From: Firmicutes bacterium UBA2058
Lineage (GTDB): Bacteria > Bacillota > Clostridia > Tissierellales > Sedimentibacteraceae
Direction: 5' to 3'
Assembly (NCBI GenBank): GCA_002332905.1
Contig: DDAM01000020.1
Location: forward strand, 1-64,000
DNA: 64,000 nt
In this document: piece by piece, positions 51,509 through 59,843 of the stretch
How the letters are laid out: each line of letters opens with the position of its first letter
How positions within the stretch are numbered: position 1 is the stretch's first letter
Translations under genes and position numbers: made by a program
The notes under the pieces: generated by a model
Database searches by the model: none
What the model was told of the DNA's origin: nothing
The model's input: the letters and a program-made list of their open reading frames with translations, nothing else

Positions 51509-52141
51509 TTACACTATTAACTTAGTAATTTCATATAAATTATTGATAATATATTTAACATCATACTGTTTTTTTAATATATCTGAGCCAGCATGCCAAC
51601 CTGCCAAAACAGATATGGCACCTGCTCTATTAGCACACTCCATATCAAATTTTGAGTCACCTACAAACAATGCTTTATCTGGCGTTGTATTTAATAAATT
51701 AATTGCTTTTAATAAAGGCTCGGGATGAGGCTTATGATTAACAGTATCATTTACAGCAATTATAACATCAAAGTATTTATCTAAATTAAAATCTTTTAAT
51801 GCATTAACTACTGATTCTCTCATTCTTGATGTAACAACAGCAGTTTTAATATTTTTTGACTTTATATACTGCAATGTTTCTACAGCTTTATCAAACAGCT
51901 TTACATCAGTATTAAATCTTCCTGTTTGATAATTTCTATACTCTCTAAAAACATCCTCAAATGGTTGTGGAAATTCTCTTTCAATTGTAACTTTTAACGG
52001 TTCTCCAAAGGATTCCATAATATAATCTACTGATTTTTCCTCACCAAGAAATTTTTTATATACTGTTTGAAAAGAGTTTATAATTAATTCTGATGTATCA
52101 GCTAGTGTTCCATCAAAATCAAATACTACTGTATCTATCAT
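51509..52141 (-). CDS. HAD-family phosphatase, PpaX/Gph-like
   Basis: A 210-aa hydrolase: motif I VVFDFDGTLADTSELI (residues 5-20), motif II KTAVVTSRM, the HKPHPEPLLKAI block and motif IV ALFVGDSKFDMECANRAGA. This pattern fits pyrophosphatase PpaX or phosphoglycolate phosphatase. ATG at 52141 (MIDTVVFDF) follows GGAGG by 4 bases; a longer frame from 52174 would translate the hairpin at 52153-52177. It starts 30 bases after the tex stop. Confidence 0.9.
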   Translation of the reverse strand: MIDTVVFDFDGTLADTSELIINSFQTVYKKFLGEEKSVDYIMESFGEPLKVTIEREFPQPFEDVFREYRNYQTGRFNTDVKLFDKAVETLQYIKSKNIKTAVVTSRMRESVVNALKDFNLDKYFDVIIAVNDTVNHKPHPEPLLKAINLLNTTPDKALFVGDSKFDMECANRAGAISVLAGWHAGSDILKKQYDVKYIINNLYEITKLIV

Positions 52142-52152
52142 ATTACCTCCAT

Positions 52153-52177
52153 AGCGTGAAATGTCTTTTTTCACGCT
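52153..52177 (-). repeat. Family-A hairpin between tex and the HAD gene
   Basis: AGCGTGAAA (52153-52161) pairs perfectly with TTTCACGCT (52169-52177). The tex stop codon (52171-52173) is in the right arm, and on the minus strand the foot runs into CTATGGAGG, the ribosome binding site of the HAD gene. Confidence 0.8.
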
Positions 52178-54459
52178 GTTGTTTTTTTCATTGTTAGTCC
52201 TATTCTTTGTCTTGATATATCAATGCTTTTGATTTTTACTGTAACAGTGTCGCCAACAGCTACCAGCTCCATTGGATGCTTAATATATTTTTCTGACATT
52301 TCTGATAAGTGAACCAAGCCATCATTTTTAAGCCCTACATCTACAAAAGCACCAAAATCAACTACATTTCTTACTGTACCTGTAAGTATCATACCTTCTT
52401 TTAGGTCCTCAATCTTTAATACATCATTTCTAAATATAGGCTTTGGCATTTCATCTCTAACGTCTCGTCCTGGCTTTTTAAGCTCTTCGATTATATCGAC
52501 AAGAGTTGGGATACCAACGTTTAATTCCTCTGCTAGTACTTTTATTCTTGCATCAAAAAGTTCTTTTGCAGATTTTTTTTCTTGCTTAACATTTAATTTA
52601 GCTAATGCTTCAAAGCCTTTAAGTCTTTGACCATTGCTTTCTATTTTTATACCCTTTGTGTCTTCTTTTATTTTCAAAGTTGCTATTCTTTGAGTTATAT
52701 CAGATAACCTATTATTTCTTACATCATCTAACGAATAATTTAATCTATTTAATAAAGCTTGTGCAATCTCATATGATTCAGGATGGACAGCAGTTTTATC
52801 TAGTGGATTTTCACCATCAGTAATTCTTAGGAAACCTGCACATTGTTCAAAAGCTTTATCTCCAAGCTGTTTAACCTTCTTAATTTCTTTTCTATCAGTA
52901 AACTTGCCATTTTCTTCTCTAAATGTAACTATATTTTTAGCTATAGATTTTGATATACCTGAAACATATTGTAAAAGTGCAGTGGAAGCAGTGTTCAAAT
53001 CTACACCTACGTTATTAACACAATCCTCTACAACCCCGTCAAGAGCTTCACCTAATTTAGCTTGATTAACATCATGCTGATACTGACCAACACCAATGCT
53101 TTTTGGATCTATTTTAACAAGCTCTGCAAGTGGATCTTGAAGTCTTCTTCCTATTGATATAGCACCTCTTATTGTAACATCTAAATCAGGATATTCTTCT
53201 TGTGCTAATTTTGATGCTGAGTAAACAGAAGCTCCCGCTTCGCTTACTATAGTATATGATACCTTTTTGTTAATCTTGCTTAACATATCTGCAACAACAG
53301 ACTCAGTTTCTCTAGAGGCAGTACCGTTGCCTATAGGGATTATATCTATATCATATTTATTTATCCAATCAGTCATAAGCTTTTGTGACTTTTCCACTTC
53401 ATTTTTAGGCTCATTTGGATATATTGCACAATAATCTAAAAGCTTACCTGTTCCATCTAATGCAGCAAGCTTACAGCCTGTTCTAAAGCTTGGGTCAATT
53501 GCTAGAACATTAACATCCTTAACAGGTGCAATCATAAGAAGATTTTTAGTGTTCTTGCCAAATACCTTTATAGCCTCTTCTTCAGCTTTTTCTGTAAGTA
53601 AATTTCTTACTTCTCTTTCAATTGACGGTGTTATAAGTCTTTTATATCCATCTTCTATAGCTGATTTATAAAATTTAGTAGTAGTTGCTTCTTCATTTTT
53701 TATTTCCATTGTAAATAAATAATCAACTATTCTATCATCAGGAGTATTTAACTTAACCTTTAATTTTTTCTCTTTTTCTCCTCTATTAATTGCTAAAACT
53801 CTATGATTTGCAATTGTTTTTACAGCCTCTTCATATTTATAATACATTTCATAAACGGTTTTTTCTTCTTCATCAACTGCTTCAGTAGAAATAATTCCAT
53901 CAGCAATATAGATTTCTCTGATTTTTTTCCTATATTCTGCATTATCTGAAACTGCTTCTGCTATTATGTCCATAGCACCAGCAAATGCATCCTTAGTATT
54001 TTTTACATCCTTTTCTTCACTTATAAAAGGAGCTGCTAAAGAGTCAAAGTCTTCAGATGTTGAATTTTGAGCTAAAATAATATAAGCAAGTGGTTCTAGA
54101 CCTTTTTCCTTAGCTTTAGAAGCACGAGTTGCTTTCTTTTGCTTAAATGGTCTGTACAAATCTTCTAATCTTTGTAAAACTTCAGCTTTTAGGATTTCAT
54201 CCTTTAGCTCTTCAGTTAATTTACCTTGCTCATCTATAAGTCGAATTATCTCTTCTTTTCTTTCTTCAAGATTTCTAAGGTATACTAATCTCTCATATAA
54301 ATCTCTCAATACAACATCATCTAGTGAACCAGTTTGCTCTTTTCTATATCTAGCTATAAATGGTATTGTATTACCATCATCAATAAGTTTTACAGTATTC
54401 TCCACCTGATTTAGCTTCAAATTAAACTCTTTACACAATATATTAATAATATCTGACAT
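52171..54459 (-). CDS. tex: Tex family transcription accessory protein
   Basis: A 762-aa RNA-binding protein. It has the N-terminal helical region, the YqgF-like core (LAIDPSFRTGCKLAALDGTG), helix-hairpin-helix motifs (YVSGISKSIAKNIV and FTDRKEIKKVKQLG), and a C-terminal S1 domain (MILTGTVRNVVDFGAFVDVG). Tex supports transcription and stress survival in several bacteria. ATG at 54459 follows AAGGGAG by 7 bases. Its last residues (T-A) and stop are encoded by the hairpin at 52153-52177. Confidence 0.96.
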   Translation of the reverse strand: MSDIINILCKEFNLKLNQVENTVKLIDDGNTIPFIARYRKEQTGSLDDVVLRDLYERLVYLRNLEERKEEIIRLIDEQGKLTEELKDEILKAEVLQRLEDLYRPFKQKKATRASKAKEKGLEPLAYIILAQNSTSEDFDSLAAPFISEEKDVKNTKDAFAGAMDIIAEAVSDNAEYRKKIREIYIADGIISTEAVDEEEKTVYEMYYKYEEAVKTIANHRVLAINRGEKEKKLKVKLNTPDDRIVDYLFTMEIKNEEATTTKFYKSAIEDGYKRLITPSIEREVRNLLTEKAEEEAIKVFGKNTKNLLMIAPVKDVNVLAIDPSFRTGCKLAALDGTGKLLDYCAIYPNEPKNEVEKSQKLMTDWINKYDIDIIPIGNGTASRETESVVADMLSKINKKVSYTIVSEAGASVYSASKLAQEEYPDLDVTIRGAISIGRRLQDPLAELVKIDPKSIGVGQYQHDVNQAKLGEALDGVVEDCVNNVGVDLNTASTALLQYVSGISKSIAKNIVTFREENGKFTDRKEIKKVKQLGDKAFEQCAGFLRITDGENPLDKTAVHPESYEIAQALLNRLNYSLDDVRNNRLSDITQRIATLKIKEDTKGIKIESNGQRLKGFEALAKLNVKQEKKSAKELFDARIKVLAEELNVGIPTLVDIIEELKKPGRDVRDEMPKPIFRNDVLKIEDLKEGMILTGTVRNVVDFGAFVDVGLKNDGLVHLSEMSEKYIKHPMELVAVGDTVTVKIKSIDISRQRIGLTMKKTTA

Positions 54460-54540
54460 TTTATTTCTCCCTTGTTAATTATTTAAAAGCATTAATGCTG
54501 ATAATTTATACTTCATATACATTTTATAATGTTGACTTGT

Positions 54541-54655
54541 ATTTTAAGTATTCATGGATTAATATTTTAAGTATTCATGGATTAATATTTTAAGTATTCA
54601 TGGATGAATACTTTAAGTATTCATGGATGAATACTTTAAGTATTCATTTATAAAT
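54541..54655. repeat. 23-bp tandem repeat array with internal palindrome
   Basis: Five direct units of 23 bases start at 54541, 54564, 54587, 54610 and 54633 (the last diverges at its end). Unit: ATTTTAAGTATTCATGGATTAAT. The later units carry GAATACTTTAAGTATTC, a perfect 8+1+8 palindrome. The array runs into the 3' end of prfB: its stop codon (54613-54615) lies in the fourth unit, so the last few residues of RF2 are encoded by repeat. Confidence 0.92.
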
Positions 54656-55723
54656 ACATCAATATTTCCATCCATAACAGATTGTATATTGCCTATCTCC
54701 GCATTTGTCCTATGATCCTTAACAAGACTATAAGGATGAAAAACATATGATCTTATTTGGCTACCCCAAGCTATTTGATTGTATTTACCTTGTATATCCT
54801 CAATTTTTTCTTTATGTTCCATCTCTTTTACTTCAATTAGCTTTGCTTTTAACATTTTTAATGCTGTAGCTTTATTTTTATGCTGCGAGCGTTCATTTTG
54901 ACAGGATACTACTATTCCAGTTGGAATATGAGTTATTCTAACAGCTGAATCTGTAGTATTAACATGCTGTCCACCAGCACCGCCTGAGCGATAGGTATCA
55001 ACCTTTATTTCAGATTCACTGATTTCAACATCATCTTCATCCGTTATTTCTGGCATAACATCTACAGAAGCAAAGGACGTATGGCGTCTGCTATTTGCAT
55101 CAAAAGGTGAAATTCTTACAAGTCTATGAACTCCTTTTTCACTTTTCAAATAACCATATACATTTTCGCCATTGATAAGCAAAGCAACACTTTTAATACC
55201 TGCTTCAGTATCTTTTAGAATGTCTAATATACTAACCTTGTAGCTGTGAGACTCTGCCCATCTTGTATACATCCTAAAGAGCATATCAGCCCAATCCTGT
55301 GCTTCAGTTCCACCAGCCCCAGCATGTATGGATAAGATTGCATTATTTCTATCATATTCACCGCTTAAAAGTGTTTTTAGCTTAAGCTTTTCAAGAGCAA
55401 TATCTATATTCTTCATTTCTTTATTAAGCTCTGATGTTTGACTTTCATCATTTTCTTCTTTAATTAACTCTAAAAAAAGCTCAAAGTCCTCAACCTCACC
55501 TTGCATGTCTTCAAATTCTTTTATAGTATCGGTATTTGTTTTTAATTTCTGCGAAATTTTTTGTGCTTCCTCAGTATTATTCCAGAAATCCGGGCTTTGC
55601 ATAAACCTTTCAAAATCAACATTTTCCTCTTTCAACTTTGGTAAGTCAAAGAGAAACACCTACCTCATCTAAAATCACCTTGAATTTTTTCAATTTTTCT
55701 GTATATTCATACAAATCAACCAT
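54613..55723 (-). CDS. prfB: Peptide chain release factor 2, programmed +1 frameshift
   Basis: RF2 ends translation at UGA and UAA. The gene is read in two frames. ATG at 55723 (GAGGAG 8 bases upstream) opens 25 codons (MVDLYEYTEKLKK...DEVGVSL) ending at an in-frame TGA (55646-55648) in CTT-TGA-C, the canonical slip site. After a +1 shift the frame continues as DLPKLKEENVDFERFM to the stop at 54613, giving about 369 aa. An SD-like AGGTAGG lies upstream of the slip site. SPF (anticodon mimic, in VRISPFDANSRR) and GGQ (in SGGAGGQHVNTTDSA) are present. The usual C-terminus ends at EYLKY; five extra residues come from the repeat array. It sits just after secA. Confidence 0.95.
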
Positions 55724-55742
55724 TATATCAGCTCCTCATGTA

Positions 55743-58502
55743 TTATTCTTCGTTTATACCGCAACATTTTTTATATTTTTTACCGCTTCCACATGGGCAT
55801 AAATCATTTCTTCCAACTTTTTTCTCTTTTTTTACCGGTTTTTTCTTTACTTGGCTTTCTTCATCAGAATTTGTACCAGTTATTTTAGCAACCATTTGAC
55901 GTTGCATCTTATGCTGTGGCATAACTCTAAATAGCATTTTTACTGTATCAGTCTTAATTGTTTCAATTAACTCTTCAAACATATCAAAGCCTTCTATTTG
56001 ATAAGCACGAACAGGATCTTCATTACCCATAGCTCTTAGTCCGATTCCTTGACGCAATTGATCCATAGCATCTATATGATCCATCCATAGCGTATCTACA
56101 GTTTTTAAAAGAACTATTCTTTCTACTTCTCTAAATGTATCATAACCAAATTCTTCTTCTTTTTTTGCATATACACTTTCTGATACTTTTTTAATCATTT
56201 CAAAAAGTTTTTCTTTAGTTAAGTCTTCTATTTTATCAATATTAAGAGTAAATTTAATAGAGAATAAATCACTAACATATTGTTTTAAGCTTTCTAAATC
56301 CCATTCTTCAGGATACTTATCATCAGAGGTATACATAGATATACCCTTTTGAATTAGGTCATCTATCATACCCTTAATATTTTCTATTAAGCTTTCACCT
56401 AGTAAAACTTTTCTTCTTTCTGAATATATAACCTCTCTTTGCTTATTCATTACGTTATCATATTGAAGAACATGTTTTCTTATGTTGAAGTTTCTTCCCT
56501 CAACTCTACCTTGAGCAGTTTCAATTGTTTTTGTAAGCATTTTATGCTCTAATGGCTCATCATCTGGTAATTTTAAAGTATCAATAATAACCTTTATTCT
56601 ATCTCCAGCAAACAGTCTCATTAAATCATCTTCAAGAGATATATAAAATCTTGACGCACCAGCATCACCTTGTCTACCAGAACGACCTCTTAACTGATTA
56701 TCTATACGTCTAGATTCATGTCTTTCAGTACCAATAATATATAATCCGCCTGCTGATTTTACTCTATCCTGCTCATCCTTTAGTTCATCCTTTGCTTCCT
56801 GCAATAACTTTTTGTAAGCTTCTCTTGCTGCCAATACCTCTTCATCATGAGTCTCATCAAATCCGTCGCATACAGCTATAATTTCATCGCTATAATGCTT
56901 AGATTTCATTTTATGCTTAGCTAAATATTCTGGGTTACCTCCAAGAACTATATCTGTACCACGACCTGCCATATTTGTTGCAATAGTAACAGCACCAAAT
57001 CTACCTGCCTGAGCAATAATATCTGCTTCCTTTTCATGCTGCTTTGCATTTAATACTTCATGAGGTATCCCTTGTTTTTTCAACAATTTACTTAAAAGCT
57101 CTGATTTTTCTATAGAGATTGTACCTACTAGAATTGGTTGACCTGTTTGATGCTTTTCAATAATTTCTTTTATAATTGCATTAAACTTAGCTTCTTCGGA
57201 TTTGTAAACAACATCTGATCTATCTTCCCTTATAACTGGCTTATTTGTCGGAATTTCAACAACATCTACCCCATATATTTCTCTGAACTCTTCTTCCTCT
57301 GTTTTGGCAGTACCAGTCATACCAGATAGTTTACTATACATTCTAAAATAATTTTGGAATGTTATTGTGGCAAGAGTTTTAGATTCTTTTCTAACTTCTA
57401 ATCTCTCTTTAGCTTCTATAGCTTGATGTAGTCCATTTGAATATCTTCTTCCATACATTAATCTTCCTGTAAACTCATCAACTATAATAATTTCGCCATC
57501 ATTTATAATATAATCTATATCTTTTCTCATAGTGTTATGAGCTTTAAGAGCTTGATTAATGTGATGAGTAATCTCCATATTTTCTGAATCTGCTAAATTT
57601 TCAACATTAAAAAATCTTTCCGCTTTTTCAATACCTTTTGCTGTAAGAGTTACGTTTTTAGCTTTTTCATCTACTATAAAGTCAAAGTTATCATCTTCAT
57701 CATCAACATTGCCCATTATAAAGTCAATTTTAGACTTTTTCTCATCAGGATTTTCTATCTTTCCCTTTAATGGCTTAACAAATGTATCAGCCATAGTATA
57801 TAATTGAGTTGATTTTTCACCTTCACCTGAAATGATAAGCGGAGTTCTGGCTTCATCAATTAAAATACTATCAACCTCGTCTATTATACAAAAATTTAAT
57901 TCTCTTTGAACCATTTCTTCCTTTTGTATAACCATATTATCTCTTAGATAATCAAATCCAAATTCATTATTTGTTCCATAAGTTATATCTGAATTATATG
58001 CATTACGTCTATCAACAGTAGAGATACCATGTATGATACATCCTACTGAAAGACCTAAAAAATTATAAATTTTACCCATTAGTTCTTTATGAGTTTTAGC
58101 TAAATAATCGTTTACTGTTATTAAATGAACACCTTTACCATCTAGAGCATTAAGGTATAAAGGGAATGCAGAACAAAGTGTTTTACCTTCTCCAGTTTTC
58201 ATTTCAGCTATTCTACCTTGATGTAGTGCTACACCACCTATAAGCTGAACTCTATGAGCTCTTTGGCCATTAGTTCTAACTGCTGTTTCTCTTACAGCTG
58301 CAAATGCTTCTGGTAAAATATCATCCTTAGTTTCGCCATTCTGTAATCTTTGTTTAAATTCATTCGTCTTATTTTTTAACTCCTCATCAGAAAGTTTTTG
58401 GTATTCTTGTTCTAATGCCTCTATTTGATCTACTATCGGTTCTAACCTTTTAACTTCCTTTTCACTATATGAGCCAAAAATCTTTTCCAATAAATTTTTC
58501 AT
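55743..58502 (-). CDS. secA: Preprotein translocase ATPase SecA
   Basis: A 919-aa motor of the Sec pathway. Walker A MKTGEGKT (about residues 97-104), Walker B IIDEVDSILIDEARTPLI, the second helicase domain with TNMAGRGTDIVLGG and QLRGRSGRQGD, and the C-terminal zinc motif CPCGSGKKYKKCCG. ATG at 58502 (MKNLLEKIFG) follows GGAGG by 5 bases; a start at 58514 would put the site inside the gene. It ends 20 bases before prfB, the common secA-prfB order in Firmicutes. Confidence 0.98.
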   Translation of the reverse strand: MKNLLEKIFGSYSEKEVKRLEPIVDQIEALEQEYQKLSDEELKNKTNEFKQRLQNGETKDDILPEAFAAVRETAVRTNGQRAHRVQLIGGVALHQGRIAEMKTGEGKTLCSAFPLYLNALDGKGVHLITVNDYLAKTHKELMGKIYNFLGLSVGCIIHGISTVDRRNAYNSDITYGTNNEFGFDYLRDNMVIQKEEMVQRELNFCIIDEVDSILIDEARTPLIISGEGEKSTQLYTMADTFVKPLKGKIENPDEKKSKIDFIMGNVDDEDDNFDFIVDEKAKNVTLTAKGIEKAERFFNVENLADSENMEITHHINQALKAHNTMRKDIDYIINDGEIIIVDEFTGRLMYGRRYSNGLHQAIEAKERLEVRKESKTLATITFQNYFRMYSKLSGMTGTAKTEEEEFREIYGVDVVEIPTNKPVIREDRSDVVYKSEEAKFNAIIKEIIEKHQTGQPILVGTISIEKSELLSKLLKKQGIPHEVLNAKQHEKEADIIAQAGRFGAVTIATNMAGRGTDIVLGGNPEYLAKHKMKSKHYSDEIIAVCDGFDETHDEEVLAAREAYKKLLQEAKDELKDEQDRVKSAGGLYIIGTERHESRRIDNQLRGRSGRQGDAGASRFYISLEDDLMRLFAGDRIKVIIDTLKLPDDEPLEHKMLTKTIETAQGRVEGRNFNIRKHVLQYDNVMNKQREVIYSERRKVLLGESLIENIKGMIDDLIQKGISMYTSDDKYPEEWDLESLKQYVSDLFSIKFTLNIDKIEDLTKEKLFEMIKKVSESVYAKKEEEFGYDTFREVERIVLLKTVDTLWMDHIDAMDQLRQGIGLRAMGNEDPVRAYQIEGFDMFEELIETIKTDTVKMLFRVMPQHKMQRQMVAKITGTNSDEESQVKKKPVKKEKKVGRNDLCPCGSGKKYKKCCGINEE

Positions 58503-58520
58503 ATGTTCCTCCATTTCAAT

Positions 58521-58545
58521 AGTGTGAAACGCTTTTCTTCACACT
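58521..58545 (-). repeat. Family-A hairpin before secA
   Basis: AGTGTGAA (58521-58528) pairs with TTCACACT (58538-58545), 8 bp. On the minus strand it ends about 9 bases before the GGAGG of secA. Confidence 0.65.
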
Positions 58546-58577
58546 TTCTCCTTAAACTTTTATTAACAATTAATTTT

Positions 58578-59810
58578 CTATATAACTGTTGATGCGTTAT
58601 AACCTGCAATATATCCTGAGCTCCACGCCCATTGCAAGTTAAATCCTCCGCAGTCTCCGTCTACATCTAAAACCTCTCCGGCAAAATATAAGCCTGGTTC
58701 TTTTTTAGATTCTAATGTTTTATCATCTATATCATCAACAGAAACTCCACCAGCAGTTGTTTGAGCCTGTTGCCAGTCATTATGTCCAATTACTTCTATT
58801 TTCCATTCCTTTAGAATGTTTACAATAGAATAAATATCCTTTTTATTTAGTTTAGTACATTTTTCTTCCTTATATTCATTTAAAGCAAGACTTAGAATAA
58901 CAGGAATTAGTTTCTTATTGATAAGACCGTTAAAGCTTTCCTCAATAGTTTTATTTTTTAGCTTTATAAACCGTTCTGACAATAAGTCATAAAGTGTTTT
59001 CTTATCAAAATTCGGAAACATATCTATGCTAATGCATACTTTTTGTTTATCATATAAATGTTTAATTGTCTCTCTACTAATTTGCAGTATTGGAGGTCCA
59101 GATATGCCATAGTCAGTAAAAAGTATTTCTCCTTCTTCTTCTCTAATTTTAACCATATCAGTAGAAGAAGATACTAAACCGTCAAATTTAACTCCTGATA
59201 TTTTCTTTAAATAATTAGCATTTAGCTTAAGCTGAACTAAAGCAGGAAACTGGTTAATTATTTTATGACCAAACATTTCAGCAAATTTATATCCATCTCC
59301 AGTACATCCATACTGTGAACCTGCCCTACCTCCAGTGCAAATAATTACTTTATCTGCATTAAAAATTCCACCATCAGTTATTATATCAAACTGACCTTTG
59401 TTTTTTCTTAAGCTTTTTACGTTACGTTCCAAAATTTCCTTTATTTTGTATTTATTTACTTCATACCGTAAATTATCCAAAACACTTGAAGCCTGCAATG
59501 AATAAGGATATACCTTACCATTTTCTTCTATGTATGGATAAATTCCTATATCTTCAAAAAAATCAAGAGTATTCTCAATATTAAATGAATTAATAGTATT
59601 TTCTATAAAGCTAAGATTTTTCCCATGATAATCTCTTATTGATGTATTTATATTTGTATAATTACATCTGCCATTACCTGTAGCTAAAATTTTCTTACCA
59701 ACTCTATTTAATTTTTCATAAATACAAACTTCAGCACCATTTCTTGAAGCCACTATTGCAGCCATCAGTCCAGCAGCTCCTCCGCCAATTATTGCAACTC
59801 TTGTTTTCAT
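58578..59810 (-). CDS. NAD(P)/FAD-dependent oxidoreductase, HI0933/BaiN-like
   Basis: A 410-aa flavoprotein. The N-terminal dinucleotide fold is AIIGGGAAGLMAAIVASRNG, followed by KKILATGNGRCNYTN, and the C-terminal FAD contacts GLYFAGEVLDVDGDCGGFNLQWAW. The family (HI0933) includes BaiN; the substrate is not known. ATG at 59810 follows GGAGA by 7 bases. It lies 33 bases after the next flavoprotein gene and probably shares its transcript. Confidence 0.93.
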   Translation of the reverse strand: MKTRVAIIGGGAAGLMAAIVASRNGAEVCIYEKLNRVGKKILATGNGRCNYTNINTSIRDYHGKNLSFIENTINSFNIENTLDFFEDIGIYPYIEENGKVYPYSLQASSVLDNLRYEVNKYKIKEILERNVKSLRKNKGQFDIITDGGIFNADKVIICTGGRAGSQYGCTGDGYKFAEMFGHKIINQFPALVQLKLNANYLKKISGVKFDGLVSSSTDMVKIREEEGEILFTDYGISGPPILQISRETIKHLYDKQKVCISIDMFPNFDKKTLYDLLSERFIKLKNKTIEESFNGLINKKLIPVILSLALNEYKEEKCTKLNKKDIYSIVNILKEWKIEVIGHNDWQQAQTTAGGVSVDDIDDKTLESKKEPGLYFAGEVLDVDGDCGGFNLQWAWSSGYIAGYNASTVI

Positions 59811-59843
59811 TTTTTATATCTCCAAAACTTATTAACTACATTT

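Noticed and set aside
52142..52174. Longer N-terminus of the HAD phosphatase (MKKDISRYGGN...)
   Set aside because: It would translate the hairpin and the GGAGG site; ATG at 52141 has proper spacing and the family N-terminus.
54541..54655. Possible CRISPR array
   Set aside because: The 23-base units are contiguous with no spacers, and no cas genes are in the window.
55645..55660. prfB as a pseudogene because of the in-frame TGA
   Set aside because: The context CTT-TGA-C with upstream SD-like sequence is the known programmed frameshift of prfB, and both frames are intact.
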